DNA of 27,543 bases from Blastocatellia bacterium (GCA_003487805.1 DNNE01000073.1:1418-28960), one strand, 5' to 3'. Counted from the first letter of the stretch, positions 15,433 to 24,466 are shown. Notes: generated by a model from the letters alone, not told the origin. Numbers and translations: made by a program.

Positions 15433-15449
15433 AACGTTCTCCTTATCAT
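15420..15449 (+). promoter_or_regulatory. Sigma-70-type promoter for nnr, with start codon 6 bases after the -10
   Basis: TTGACC (15420-15425), 18 bases, then TATCAT (15444-15449); each hexamer differs from consensus at one position. The GTG at 15456 follows after only 6 bases, so the transcript would begin at or next to the start codon (leaderless). No Shine-Dalgarno is visible. Confidence 0.5.
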
Positions 15450-15455
15450 CAGCTT

Positions 15456-17168
15456 GTGCAAGCAGTTATCTCATCGGCTCAAATGCGTACCATCGATCGT
15501 TTGACGACCGAGCGATTCGGTATTCCGTCACTGCTGCTGATGGAGAACGCTGCGATCGCGATCACGCGCTGGGTCACGCATTCTTGCAGAGGCAGTGTCG
15601 CCGCCAAGTCGTTGCTGGTGCTATGCGGGAAAGGCAATAACGGCGGTGATGGCGCGTCAGCTGCACGGCTACTGGCAATCGCAGGCGCTCACGTGGACGT
15701 TGTCCTCATCGGAAAGATTGATGACACGAAGGGTGATGCGCGAGAGAACTTCAATCGGCTGCGCGCTTGGAAAGATGAGCAGGCCGTGCACGAAGACAAA
15801 GCGACGGCGGTAGCTGAGTCGGGCGTCGTCAATCTATTCGAATGCGACTCAGAAAAGGGCTGGCAACAACTGCTAGGGAGCGTATTGGCGGTTCCTCATG
15901 ATGTCACTATCGATGCGCTTTTCGGAACCGGACTGACTCGGCCCATCGAAGGTATTCATCGCGAAGCTGTTCGATACATAAATCGACTTCGCGAAATGCG
16001 CGACATTCCGCCGCACCCTTATGCCGGAATCGTTTCGATAGACATCCCGTCAGGCTTAAATGCCGATTGCGAGGATCAGATTGGCGAAGCCGTTTGCGCT
16101 GATGCGACTGTAACCATGACCGCCCCAAAGCGCGCTAACGTTTTGCCTCCAGCCTCGGACTACAACGGTAAACTGATTGTTGCCGGCATTGGCTCGCCTC
16201 CGGAATTGATCGCAGAGATGCCGTCGCGACTGTTTCTCACAGAAGCCGACGATGCACGTCGCTGGTTGATTCAGACGCGATACACGCCAGGCTCTTACAA
16301 AAAGACGCATGGCCATGCACTGATCGTCGCGGGATCGCGCGGCTTCACTGGAGCCGCGGCGCTCTGTGGCAACGCCGCGATGCGCGCCGGCGCCGGTCTT
16401 GTCACCGTGGCCACACCTGTATCAGCGCAGCCGATCGTTGCTACGCAGGTGATGCCGGAAGTGATGACTACGGCTTTGGCCGAAACTGATCGCGGCGCCG
16501 CGAGCGATGAGGCTCTCGACTATGTTTTGAGGTTTGCGGAAAAGGTTGAAGTGGTTGCCATTGGACCCGGCTTATCATCTGAGGACGAGCGGACGCGAGC
16601 TTTCGTGCGTGGCCTGGTAGAAAAAAGAGAGACGCCGGTTGTCATCGATGCGGATGGGTTGAACTGCCTGGCTCCTTGGCCCTCGGACTTGCGGGGTTCA
16701 GTACGTCACCCGATTGTGCTTACGCCTCATCCGGGGGAGATGTTACGTCTCCTGGGGACCGTTGATAAATCTGCCTTATGCGATCGAGCCGCGAGCGCGC
16801 GCGACTTCGCGACCACTCACAAAGTGATCCTCGTGCTGAAAGGCTCGCGGACAATCATTGCCGCGCCGGATGGCCGCGTGGCGATCAACTCGACTGGCAA
16901 CGCGGGACTTGGAACGGCAGGTTCAGGCGATACGCTTACAGGAGTGATTACCGGGTTCCTCGCGCAAGCGCAAGGAACTGCGAGAGAAATAATAGACGCC
17001 TTTCAGACCGTCATCGCTGCCGTTTATGTGAGCGGTATGGCAGGAGATCTCGCGGCGCATGAACTAGGAATGCGCGCGATGGTTGCTTCCGATATCCGGG
17101 ATCACTTAAGCAGGGCTTTCCAGTTGCTCGATACTGCGGGCGAAACGCCGCCCAGCGATAACGCCTGA
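15456..17168 (+). CDS. nnr: Bifunctional NAD(P)H-hydrate epimerase / ADP-dependent NAD(P)H-hydrate dehydratase
   Basis: Metabolite-repair enzyme: the N-terminal half interconverts R- and S-hydrates of NAD(P)H, and the C-terminal half dehydrates the S form using ADP. The YjeF_N part (1-240) shows GKGNNGGDG at 58-66, DALFGTGL at 153-160 and DIPSGLNAD. The C-terminal kinase-like part (about 265-560) shows GHALIVAGSRGFTGAA, VIDADGLN at 397-403, LTPHPGEM at 422-429 and GNAGLGTAGSGDTLTG at 481-496 with the catalytic Asp492. At 570 residues it is slightly longer than the typical 500-520. The start is GTG, chosen because VISSAQMRTIDRLT matches the usual family N-terminus and a promoter ends 6 bases earlier. 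It heads a plus-strand run through tsaE. Confidence 0.93.
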   Translation: MQAVISSAQMRTIDRLTTERFGIPSLLLMENAAIAITRWVTHSCRGSVAAKSLLVLCGKGNNGGDGASAARLLAIAGAHVDVVLIGKIDDTKGDARENFNRLRAWKDEQAVHEDKATAVAESGVVNLFECDSEKGWQQLLGSVLAVPHDVTIDALFGTGLTRPIEGIHREAVRYINRLREMRDIPPHPYAGIVSIDIPSGLNADCEDQIGEAVCADATVTMTAPKRANVLPPASDYNGKLIVAGIGSPPELIAEMPSRLFLTEADDARRWLIQTRYTPGSYKKTHGHALIVAGSRGFTGAAALCGNAAMRAGAGLVTVATPVSAQPIVATQVMPEVMTTALAETDRGAASDEALDYVLRFAEKVEVVAIGPGLSSEDERTRAFVRGLVEKRETPVVIDADGLNCLAPWPSDLRGSVRHPIVLTPHPGEMLRLLGTVDKSALCDRAASARDFATTHKVILVLKGSRTIIAAPDGRVAINSTGNAGLGTAGSGDTLTGVITGFLAQAQGTAREIIDAFQTVIAAVYVSGMAGDLAAHELGMRAMVASDIRDHLSRAFQLLDTAGETPPSDNA

Positions 17169-17190
17169 TCTGTAAGCTCATCGAAACGAT

Positions 17191-17715
17191 ATGTTGAAGC
17201 GAATTAGCTCGGCAACAATCTTTGTTCTTGCTTGCGCTCTCGCGGTCGGTGCATTCCAAAGTGCCGAGTGGATAAAATTCTCGCCCGTAGGCGCCGGGTT
17301 TTCAGTTCTTATGCCGGCAAAGCCTGCAGAAGAAATTAAGTCCAGCGATGATTTCACTTCACACTTGTTCTCCATAACGACGGACAAGGCCATTTATTTA
17401 GCAGGGTATGGTGAGTACGCGCCAAGCATTAAACTGTCCGCCGACGCTGAACTCACTTTGAACCGTGACAAGTTTCTGAAAGGGTTGAATGCAAACCTGC
17501 TCGCGAGCAAGCAGATAACTCTTGATGGCCGTCCGGGGCTCGAGTTTACCGGCGAGAGCGAACAAGCGTCTTTCAAAAGCCGCGTGTATCTTTCCGGCAA
17601 TCGCGTTTACCAGGTGGCGGTCGCTGTCTTAAACGGAAAAACCGATTACGAAAACGTCGATCGTTTCTTTGCTTCGTTCGCTTTCCCTAATTCTGAATCA
17701 CACGCCAAGCCATGA
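17191..17715 (+). CDS. Small secreted protein of unknown function
   Basis: A 174-residue protein with a clear signal peptide (MLKRISSATIFVLACALAVG, cut probably near AFQ). The mature part starts with a WIKFSPVGAGFSVLMPAKP motif; a similar W-x-x-F-SP-x-G-x-FSVxxP opening is a pattern I associate with secreted proteins of unknown function in Acidobacteriota (memory only). The remainder alternates short beta-like segments, ending in DRFFASFAFPNS. No catalytic motif, cysteine or membrane segment is seen after the signal. It begins 22 bases after nnr, and its stop overlaps the tsaE start (ATGA), so it belongs to the same operon. Its pairing with tsaE looks positional and gives no functional hint. 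Confidence 0.8.
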   Translation: MLKRISSATIFVLACALAVGAFQSAEWIKFSPVGAGFSVLMPAKPAEEIKSSDDFTSHLFSITTDKAIYLAGYGEYAPSIKLSADAELTLNRDKFLKGLNANLLASKQITLDGRPGLEFTGESEQASFKSRVYLSGNRVYQVAVAVLNGKTDYENVDRFFASFAFPNSESHAKP

Positions 17716-18173
17716 GCGACGCAACCACCCCGAAAACCCGCGAGGTCATTTCTCACAACCAAACCGAGACCTTTGATCTCGGCGAAGACCTGGGACGCGA
17801 GCTGAGCGGCGGCGAGATCATTTTGCTGAATGGACCACTGGGAGCAGGCAAAACGATGCTGGTAAAGGGAATCGCCTCTGCCCTGGGAATAGATCAAGAG
17901 GACGTCACGAGCCCATCATTTACGCTCGTCAATCCACATCCTGGACGATTGCTTCTATATCACATTGATCTTTACCGGTTGGACGAAGGAGCGAGCGCGG
18001 CACACGCCGTCGATCTTGATGAGATACTTACTGACGAGAATGCAGTAGTGATTATCGAATGGGCAGAAAGACTTGGTCGCTATCCTTTGCCCGAAGATGT
18101 TTGGCGAATTTCACTGAGCGGCGACGGTGATGAGCCGCGACGTATCGCGTTCTCGACCGGCGATGCGCATTGA
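17712..18173 (+). CDS. tsaE: tRNA threonylcarbamoyladenosine biosynthesis ATPase TsaE
   Basis: ATPase that works with TsaB and TsaD to make the t6A37 modification on ANN-decoding tRNAs. At 153 residues it has the family length. Walker A is GPLGAGKT at 41-48; the family motifs TSPSFTL (66-72) and HIDLYRL (84-90) are present, and IIEWAERLG (114-122) carries the conserved Glu-Trp. The ATG overlaps the stop of the preceding gene by the ATGA arrangement. Its partner gene tsaD begins at 27019 in this window, about 9 kb away; tsaB is not here. Confidence 0.95.
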   Translation: MSDATTPKTREVISHNQTETFDLGEDLGRELSGGEIILLNGPLGAGKTMLVKGIASALGIDQEDVTSPSFTLVNPHPGRLLLYHIDLYRLDEGASAAHAVDLDEILTDENAVVIIEWAERLGRYPLPEDVWRISLSGDGDEPRRIAFSTGDAH

Positions 18174-18176
18174 ACG

Positions 18177-18185
18177 TGATAGAAT
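18177..18185 (+). promoter_or_regulatory. Extended -10 promoter for the bacilliredoxin gene
   Basis: TGA followed by TAGAAT, one mismatch from TATAAT, placed 30 bases before the ATG at 18216. The leader carries AGAGGTG as a Shine-Dalgarno. No matching -35 was found. Confidence 0.4.
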
Positions 18186-18215
18186 GTCCGAGATAAGAAA
18201 TAGAAGAGGTGAAAG

Positions 18216-18656
18216 ATGCCATATCCTGAAATTATGATTCGTCCGATGCGTGAAGACTTGACCCGTATTGGTGTCGAAGAGTTGCGAACCGCGGAAGCGG
18301 TCGACGAAGCCGTCAAGAACACGCGCGGGACTTTAATGATCGTCGTCAATTCAGTTTGCGGTTGCGCCGCGGGCAAAGCACGCCCTGGGATAGCACAGGC
18401 GCTGCAAAATGAAATACGACCTGACCGAGTTGCGACTGTGTTCGCCGGCGGTGATATCGAAGCGACCGAACGGGCCCGCGGCTACTTCACCGGTTATCGT
18501 CCGTCATCGCCCTCCGTCGGGATATTGAGAGACGGCGAATTGGTTTACATGATGGAGCGCTATCAGATCGAAGGCCGAGGACCAGAGCAGATCGCCTCTG
18601 AACTAAAGCGCGCCTTTGATGAGGTCTGCGCCCCGGCGACGGCCGTCGCTGGCTAA
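18216..18656 (+). CDS. BrxA/BrxB-family bacilliredoxin (YphP/YqiW type)
   Basis: Thiol-disulfide exchange protein of the thioredoxin fold. In Bacillus the family removes bacillithiol from mixed disulfides on oxidised proteins. The 146-residue length, the opening MPYPEIMIRPMREDLTRIGV and the CGC active site (Cys48-Gly-Cys50 in NSVCGCAAGKARPG) are diagnostic. Later family segments VATVFAGGDIEATERAR and YRPSSPSVGILRDGELV are also intact. Family members in non-Firmicutes occur where bacillithiol or a similar thiol is used; no bacillithiol synthesis gene is in this window. Its stop overlaps by 4 bases the stop of the convergent DUF1992 gene. Confidence 0.93.
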   Translation: MPYPEIMIRPMREDLTRIGVEELRTAEAVDEAVKNTRGTLMIVVNSVCGCAAGKARPGIAQALQNEIRPDRVATVFAGGDIEATERARGYFTGYRPSSPSVGILRDGELVYMMERYQIEGRGPEQIASELKRAFDEVCAPATAVAG

Positions 18657-19093
18657 TTCGTAATTCGATTGATCTCTCGGTCAACATCGATCCGGTTTCG
18701 TTGAAAGCCGGCGGCGGGTGCCTTCACATTCCACCCATCGATGCGCCGGTTAAGCTCGGCAACTTTGGTGCGAAAGCTCTCTACAGCTTTGTCCCATCGC
18801 GCCAGCGCGGGTCGATGATGTTGGGTGTCCCGCGCGTTCAATAGAATCTGCCAACTGCGCGCCAGACTGATTCGCGCTGCTTCCAGCGCGGCATCAATGT
18901 CCTTCCGTTCTTCGATCCATGCGGGCGCAAATCCGGCGTTGCGCAACATTCGATGCGCAGTGCGCCAGTCCGGATCCTCATAAGGATTCTCGCTGAGATC
19001 GATTGGCCGGCCGGCCCCGGCTAGGTTGTCGAACTCGCCGTGCTCCATCGCTTCGCGAATCTTTTGATCGACCAGTGATTCCCAACGCTTCAT
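18653..19093 (-). CDS. DUF1992 (DnaJ C28-like conserved domain) protein
   Basis: A 146-residue protein carrying the DUF1992 signature at residues 5-60: VDQKIREAMEHGEFDNLAG, then GRPIDLSENPYEDPDWR. The rest is a helical, charged tail (IEERKDIDAALEAARISLAR and a second helical region near 110-145). The domain is shared with eukaryotic DNAJC28 and many bacterial proteins; its molecular function is not established. There is no signal peptide, so it is probably cytoplasmic. It is monocistronic: convergent with the bacilliredoxin gene and divergent from recG, with a paired-hairpin repeat in the space before its start. Confidence 0.85.
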   Translation of the reverse strand: MKRWESLVDQKIREAMEHGEFDNLAGAGRPIDLSENPYEDPDWRTAHRMLRNAGFAPAWIEERKDIDAALEAARISLARSWQILLNARDTQHHRPALARWDKAVESFRTKVAELNRRIDGWNVKAPAAGFQRNRIDVDREINRITN

Positions 19094-19120
19094 AATAATT
19101 CGGCTATCGTAATATAGTCA

Positions 19121-19251
19121 GTACCGGCAGCAGTAGCGACCGGGTTAGGACTGGAGCGCAACCGTCCCGGTTGCTGCGTTGTCTGTCCGGCCACCGATTG
19201 CAAGCGAGGACGCTTGCGCTCCAGTCGCGGGTCGCTACTGCTCCCGGTACC
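19121..19251. repeat. Paired-hairpin palindromic repeat, family A copy 1 (between DUF1992 gene and recG)
   Basis: The two ends are imperfect inverted repeats: GTACCGGCAGCAGTAGCGAC at the left and, reverse-complemented, GTACCGGGAGCAGTAGCGAC at the right. Each arm contains an ACTGGAGC head and then its own 7-base-pair hairpin: 19158-19174 (loop TCC) and 19200-19217 (loop TCCT on the reverse strand). Total length is about 131 bases. The outer sequence recurs at 24558-24674, and the hairpin unit recurs at 21613 and 26931. Confidence 0.8.
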
Positions 19252-19342
19252 GCCCTCATCCGCATCTGAAAAATCTAAAACGACAACCGTTCATTCGATG
19301 TTCCTTAGCCTGTGTTTGCTAAAAAATTGGACTAGCCCTGTG

Positions 19343-19351
19343 TGCTATGAT
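19343..19351 (+). promoter_or_regulatory. Extended -10 promoter for recG
   Basis: TGC followed by TATGAT (19346-19351, one mismatch from TATAAT) ends 8 bases before the ATG at 19360. Transcription would start almost at the start codon; no Shine-Dalgarno exists. A TTGGAC at 19327-19332 is too close to serve as a normal -35. Confidence 0.45.
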
Positions 19352-19359
19352 CCCCCTTG

Positions 19360-21609
19360 ATGTCTAACCGAGCACCTCTCTCTCTTAATACTCGAATTCT
19401 CGCTCTACCTGACAGTCGTATTCCAAGGTTTGGGCCGCAGAGCGCTCGGAAACTCGCCCTCGCGTTGGCCCCGGTGTCTCTCGGAAAAGATATCACCAGC
19501 GTCAGCGTTGAAGATCTGCTTAACTATCTTCCCGCGCGATACGAAGATCGATCGAGCATGGTTGAGATCAGACATCTTTATCACGGGCTCGAAGCCTCAC
19601 TTGATTTAACTGTGCGCATCTCAGGCGGGTATCAAGTGCGTAATCGCCGTTCTTTCAGACAGCGTCTGTACAAGTTTGAAATCAGCGCGATCGATCAGCA
19701 GCGCACCGGGCGTCCCGTTGTCGTGTGGTGGTTTATTTCGGGAGCACGCGCGCACGAAATTATTACCTATTATTCGAAGCGACTGGTGCCGGGGACACGA
19801 TTCGTTGCTTTTGGAACCTGGGAGAATGATCCACAGCGCGGGACTTACTCGCTCAGACTGAATAAGCCGGATGAACTTGAATTAGTCGCGGTCGATGATG
19901 AAGAGAATGAAGCCGAAACTGATCCAACCCTGGCGGCGATTCATGTAGGACGGCGTGTTCCAATCTATCGAAAACTGGGAGACTTTCGCACCAAACGCCT
20001 GCGCGAGATTGTCCACCAGTCACTCGGCCTGATCTCTGATCAAGTAATCGACGAAACTCTGCCCGCAGACTTGCGCTCTCGCCAAAAGCTAATCGCGCGC
20101 GGTGATGCGCTCCGTTATATCCACTTCCCGGCTGAAGACGCTCCGCTGGATGAGTATCACAACGCGCGCAGTCCCGCGCACCGGCGTTTGATATTTGAGG
20201 AACTGTTTTGGTTGGCCCTGGGCCTGTCGGTAAAACGGGGCAAACGAATCAGGGAGAGTAAGGGCGCCGCACTCAAGATTGACGATGCCATAAAAAAAAG
20301 AATCAAGTCTGTTCTGCCTTTCAAACTGACGGAAGCGCAGCGTCGCGTCGTCAAAGAAATCTTTCGCGACATGAAATCCGATGCGCCCATGAATCGTCTG
20401 TTACAGGGCGACGTCGGCAGCGGCAAGACGATCGTGGCGGTGATTGCGATGCTGGCTGCAATGGAGAACGACCATCAAACCGCGCTGATGGTGCCGACCG
20501 AGATTCTCGCCGAACAACACGCAAGTAACATCAAACGCATTCTTGCTTCGAGTCCTTATCGCGTTGAGCTGCTGACCGGTTCACTCAAGACGGCTGACAA
20601 GAAACGTCTGCGCGCAGCTATTGCTGCCGGTGAAATCCACGCAGTCGTCGGCACGCACGCCCTGATTCAGGAAAGCGTCGCGTTCAAACAACTCGGCCTG
20701 GTCGTGATTGATGAGCAACATCGCTTCGGTGTGATGCAGCGCGCGGAACTGCGAGCCCGAGGAATGAACACGGACGTGCTGGTGATGACTGCTACACCGA
20801 TTCCGCGTTCGCTGGCGATGACCGTCTATGGCGATCTCGACGTCTCGATCATTGACGAGATGCCGCCGGGCCGCACGCCGATTGTGACGAAGGTTTTCGC
20901 CGACAATGCGACCGATCGCAAAGAAGTGAAGCAGTTGCTGGCGCGAGAAATGCGCGCGGGTCGCCAGGTCTATGTGGTTTATCCGCTGGTCGAAGAATCA
21001 GAGAAGATGGACCTCCGCGATGCGACGCGCCGCTACGAATATCTGCGCGACAAAGTGTTTCCGGGATTCTCGGTTGGACTTCTGCATGGACGTATGAAGC
21101 CGGAAGAGAAAGAAGAAGCGATGCACCGCTTCGTTAAGAATGAGATTCAGATTCTGGTTTCGACAACTGTGATCGAAGTTGGTGTCGACGTGCCGAACGC
21201 TTCCGTCATGGTGATTGAGCACGCCGAGCGCTTCGGTCTTTCACAGCTTCATCAGTTGCGCGGGCGCGTGGGGCGCGGCGCCCAACAGAGCTACTGCGTC
21301 CTTCTGGCTGCCGACAAACAAACCGAAGTCGCGCGCGAACGGCTCGGCATCATGGAAGAGACGAACGACGGCTTTAAGATCGCGGAAAAAGATTTAGAGA
21401 TTCGCGGCCCCGGCGAAATCATGGGCACGCGCCAAGCCGGACTACCGGAGTTTCGCATCGCGAATCTGGTCCGCGACCTGGAGATTCTGCAAGCCGCGCG
21501 CAAAGAAGCCGACTACTATTTCAATCTGGCGAACAAATCACCGGAAGCCGCCCGGATGATCGAGCGCGTGCAGAACGATGTAAGGATGAAGTTGGCAGCG
21601 GTTGGATAA
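19360..21609 (+). CDS. recG: ATP-dependent DNA helicase RecG
   Basis: Helicase that remodels stalled replication forks and branched recombination intermediates. The N-terminal wedge/OB region (about 60-260) recognises the junction. The helicase core has Walker A GDVGSGKT at 350-357, the DEQH box at 451-454 (VVIDEQHRFGVMQRAEL), MTATPIPRSLAMTVYGDLDVS, then domain 2 with LLHGRMKPEEKEEAMHRF, STTVIEVGVDVPNA and the HQLRGRVGRG motif VI. The TRG-type C-terminal segment (ERLGIMEETNDGFKIAEKDL, RGPGEIMGTRQAG) is intact. I use the ATG at 19360; a TTG directly before it (19357) is also in frame. The protein is 749 residues, a normal length. It ends 46 bases before the convergent STAND gene's stop. Confidence 0.97.
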   Translation: MSNRAPLSLNTRILALPDSRIPRFGPQSARKLALALAPVSLGKDITSVSVEDLLNYLPARYEDRSSMVEIRHLYHGLEASLDLTVRISGGYQVRNRRSFRQRLYKFEISAIDQQRTGRPVVVWWFISGARAHEIITYYSKRLVPGTRFVAFGTWENDPQRGTYSLRLNKPDELELVAVDDEENEAETDPTLAAIHVGRRVPIYRKLGDFRTKRLREIVHQSLGLISDQVIDETLPADLRSRQKLIARGDALRYIHFPAEDAPLDEYHNARSPAHRRLIFEELFWLALGLSVKRGKRIRESKGAALKIDDAIKKRIKSVLPFKLTEAQRRVVKEIFRDMKSDAPMNRLLQGDVGSGKTIVAVIAMLAAMENDHQTALMVPTEILAEQHASNIKRILASSPYRVELLTGSLKTADKKRLRAAIAAGEIHAVVGTHALIQESVAFKQLGLVVIDEQHRFGVMQRAELRARGMNTDVLVMTATPIPRSLAMTVYGDLDVSIIDEMPPGRTPIVTKVFADNATDRKEVKQLLAREMRAGRQVYVVYPLVEESEKMDLRDATRRYEYLRDKVFPGFSVGLLHGRMKPEEKEEAMHRFVKNEIQILVSTTVIEVGVDVPNASVMVIEHAERFGLSQLHQLRGRVGRGAQQSYCVLLAADKQTEVARERLGIMEETNDGFKIAEKDLEIRGPGEIMGTRQAGLPEFRIANLVRDLEILQAARKEADYYFNLANKSPEAARMIERVQNDVRMKLAAVG

Positions 21610-21612
21610 CCT

Positions 21613-21655
21613 GGGAGCGCGGACGTCCTCGTCCGCAATGAGCGCGAAGCGCGAA
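21613..21655 (+). repeat. Hairpin repeat, family C copy 1, between the recG and STAND gene ends
   Basis: A 43-base unit: GGGAGC head, 7-base-pair hairpin GCGGACG/CGTCCGC with TCCT loop (21619-21636), AATGA, and a small GCGC-GAA-GCGC hairpin. A copy on the minus strand at 26931-26973 agrees at 41 of 43 positions; the two differences are the paired bases closing the TCCT loop (G-C here, A-T there). It fills the gap between two convergent genes and may act as a two-way terminator. Confidence 0.8.
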
Positions 21656-24466
21656 CTAATTAGCGAGCTGCTTTTCAATCTCTTCAACTTCCTTATCCCG
21701 GCGGTGATATCCCATGCGATTTATCATCCCTTTTGCAGTCGTCGAATGTTCGCGGGCTTTCTCATTGTCACCTTGCGCCAATCGCAATCGCGCCGATTCG
21801 AGATGATAGTCAGCAAGGTGCAGGTTCATTCCGCTGCGACTGGCGATGCGGTATGTTTCACTTAAATCATATTCAGCCTTTATGTAATCGCGATTGAAGC
21901 GGTGCAACTCCGCGCGGGCCAATAATCCCAAGGGTAAGTAATCTACTTGGCCCGCATCTCGTAGAACCCTAACGGCGGTTTTGATAAACCCTGCGGCCAG
22001 CCCGCTATCGCTCGTGTTGTTTTTGATATCCCAGAGAAAAGCTTTGCCCAGAGAGAGGTTGTCAAGACCAATATCGAGAAGAAATCCCTCCTTCTTTGCA
22101 CCTTCAAGCGTCGTCCTAGCGCGCTCTTTTACGGATTGCGATTGTCCTCCATCAAGAAGGAATTCGTTGTATCTAAATCCTTGAAGTGAATAAAGTGTTT
22201 GGTACTCAGGTTGCCGTTTCCTTTGCCGCTCTTCTGCATTGGTAAAGGCGACCGCCGCCTCTGCGTATTGACCCGACTGATGGTACGCAGTAGCAAGAGA
22301 TGTTCGGTGCCCCATTTGTTGGAACTCATCGGGGGACCTGTCCGCTAATTCGACGGCTTGCGCTCCGAAGTCGAGTGCTTTCGATAACTCACCAGTAACA
22401 AGGCACAGCTCCGTGAGGTTGCTGGCCACGGTAGAGGCCGCTGACCATTGCTCGCTTCCGATGTAAGCTTGGAGTGCCATTCGCATTGGCTGTGCCGCTC
22501 CTTGTAATCGTCCCAGTGCCCGCAGGCAACGACCAGCCTCGGCCAATACATACGATTGAACGTAATCTTGCAATTCGCCCACGGGTTCGTCCCATGCTCT
22601 TTCAAAGAAGTTGGACATTACTGCCAGGTCAGCCCCCCATGCGCCGAGTTTGTCATTACTAAAATCTGCTGATCTTCTTCGGATCCGTGTCCAGAAAATC
22701 TCTATTGCTTGCTGATATTTTCCCGCAGCACAGCCGTGCGCGACAGCGGCGAATAGCGGAGACATCTCTTCAATCGTATCCGGAAACTCTTTCGCAGCGC
22801 TCTCAAGATATCTATAGAGCCGGTCGTTTCCTTCACTCCATGCATTGGGGCGATCACGCTTGAGTTGTTGCTTGAAATGCTCGCGTAACAGCGGGTGCGC
22901 ATCGAGAGTTACTAGCTCATTCGGTAATGCCTCAGCCAGAAGCTTAATCCGGCGCAGCTTAGCGACCGCCTGACTCCATTCACGCGCTTTGAAATGCTGC
23001 AACGGTTCCGTTAGCTCCGGAATCGTGGGCGGTTCGCGCAACGCATTAATACTCGCCGCATCAGCGGGACGGTCGAAGAACCCAAGCAGGCGTAGGATCG
23101 CGAGTTCCATTCCTTCGCCCAGCCACTTCTCATACGCACCTATCATTGCCTGCGCCCTTTCACCATAGCGCGTGTCATCGAATAGATTCTCAATCTCTTT
23201 TCGTCGGCGAATATCACCCTCGAATACTTCGTTGAGGTAACTGCCCAACAACGTTAACGCGAATGCATGGCCGCCCAATTCCGCTGACGCTGCTTCTAAT
23301 TCTTCGTCATCTCCTTTTACATTAAACGATCTTAAGATCTGCGCGCCTGCTTGCGGCGACAGATGCTCTAAGTCATGTCGGACGACCGTGCTTGCTTCAA
23401 ACTCGATCAGATCACCGATTCGCTCGCGCGTTGAGATCACGCAGAGTCCCGGTTGGTGTGCGGCGAGTTCTACGAGCAACGCTTGCATCGCGGCATCTTT
23501 CAAACGACCTTCTTGCGGTCCGGGCGGATGCTGCAGCGGCTCCAGGCCATCGAGAATTAATAGTGTGCGCGACTGTCGCAGATAGTTCGCGAGTCGCTCA
23601 CCTTTGTCCCAGGGTGAACCTGCGGTTGGATCCTTGTCGCCGCACCAGCGCAAAGCTTTATCGATGAATAAGTCGGCTGAGGCGGCACGTTCGCTGGTTC
23701 CCTGGCTAAAGAATGACCAGCCGTAAACGCGATCGGTGCCACGGTAGTTGTCACGCGCCATGCGTTTCTTAAGCCAATGATTGACGAGCGCGGTCTTGCC
23801 CACGCCACCCCAAGCGACGAAGCTCACGATGTTTGTCTTTTCACTTGACCATGCGGCATCGAGAATCTGAAGCTCGGCCTCCCGACCAAAGAGTTCGGCA
23901 CCTGAAGTCGGCAAACGCGCGATTGAAATCCTGTCTTGGGGAAGTGGAGGTGCGCTGTGTCCGACAACATAATTGGCTAACGCGGTCGCGATTCTGTTGC
24001 CGAGATTATCGAGCGTAGTGAATGTGTCCGGAGTAAATGTAGTTCGCAACCAGGCTTTGAAATCGATTAGAGCTGCCACGTGTTCTGCTACTTCTTTGAC
24101 GCGTTCTGGGTCGGCAAGGACATTTGGATCAACGAGTAAATCCTGTTCCTTCTTTTCAGTCCACGGAAAGCTCTCGTCTACGATCCACACGAGTACGTCT
24201 TTGTTGGCATTCTTCGCCGCTTCGACTTCACGCCGCGTGAAACTTCCTTGTCCTTTTTCGGGGACTGAGCCGTATCGATGTGCGACGACGCAGACTACGA
24301 CGTCTGTTTCGCGAGCCAGTTTTTCGCACTCTTCGATTGGTGTTCCGGTTAACGGACCGAAGAATTCCATCGCGATACCCTGAAGGCCTAGTCGACGGAT
24401 GGTTTCGTCGGCTACTTTACGGTAAGCGTCGAGGTCCTGTGCGGTGGAAGAGAGGAAGACCTTCAT
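21656..24466 (-). CDS. STAND-type NTPase with N-terminal DUF4062 and C-terminal TPR array
   Basis: A 936-residue signal-transduction ATPase. Residues 1-100 are DUF4062 (KVFLSSTAQDLDAYRKVADE, AHRYGSVPEKGQGSFTRREV), an N-terminal module often fused to STAND ATPases. The NB-ARC/NACHT-like core begins with ELFGREAELQILDAAW; Walker A is AWGGVGKTA (218-226, Lys224), Walker B LLILDGLEPL (302-311), and STRER (345-349) is the sensor region. Helical winged-helix-like and superhelical segments follow, then TPR-like repeats from about 640 to the end. The layout (effector-like head, STAND switch, repeat sensor) parallels NLR-like proteins, some of which act in phage defence; that role here is inference. 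It appears monocistronic. The start ATG has no clear Shine-Dalgarno; a promoter lies about 40 bases upstream. Confidence 0.9.
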   Translation of the reverse strand: MKVFLSSTAQDLDAYRKVADETIRRLGLQGIAMEFFGPLTGTPIEECEKLARETDVVVCVVAHRYGSVPEKGQGSFTRREVEAAKNANKDVLVWIVDESFPWTEKKEQDLLVDPNVLADPERVKEVAEHVAALIDFKAWLRTTFTPDTFTTLDNLGNRIATALANYVVGHSAPPLPQDRISIARLPTSGAELFGREAELQILDAAWSSEKTNIVSFVAWGGVGKTALVNHWLKKRMARDNYRGTDRVYGWSFFSQGTSERAASADLFIDKALRWCGDKDPTAGSPWDKGERLANYLRQSRTLLILDGLEPLQHPPGPQEGRLKDAAMQALLVELAAHQPGLCVISTRERIGDLIEFEASTVVRHDLEHLSPQAGAQILRSFNVKGDDEELEAASAELGGHAFALTLLGSYLNEVFEGDIRRRKEIENLFDDTRYGERAQAMIGAYEKWLGEGMELAILRLLGFFDRPADAASINALREPPTIPELTEPLQHFKAREWSQAVAKLRRIKLLAEALPNELVTLDAHPLLREHFKQQLKRDRPNAWSEGNDRLYRYLESAAKEFPDTIEEMSPLFAAVAHGCAAGKYQQAIEIFWTRIRRRSADFSNDKLGAWGADLAVMSNFFERAWDEPVGELQDYVQSYVLAEAGRCLRALGRLQGAAQPMRMALQAYIGSEQWSAASTVASNLTELCLVTGELSKALDFGAQAVELADRSPDEFQQMGHRTSLATAYHQSGQYAEAAVAFTNAEERQRKRQPEYQTLYSLQGFRYNEFLLDGGQSQSVKERARTTLEGAKKEGFLLDIGLDNLSLGKAFLWDIKNNTSDSGLAAGFIKTAVRVLRDAGQVDYLPLGLLARAELHRFNRDYIKAEYDLSETYRIASRSGMNLHLADYHLESARLRLAQGDNEKAREHSTTAKGMINRMGYHRRDKEVEEIEKQLAN

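Noticed and set aside
21602..21865. 87-codon plus-strand frame across the end of recG and into the STAND gene
   Set aside because: It starts in the hairpin repeat and then reads antisense to the TPR-coding end of the STAND gene; no family resemblance.
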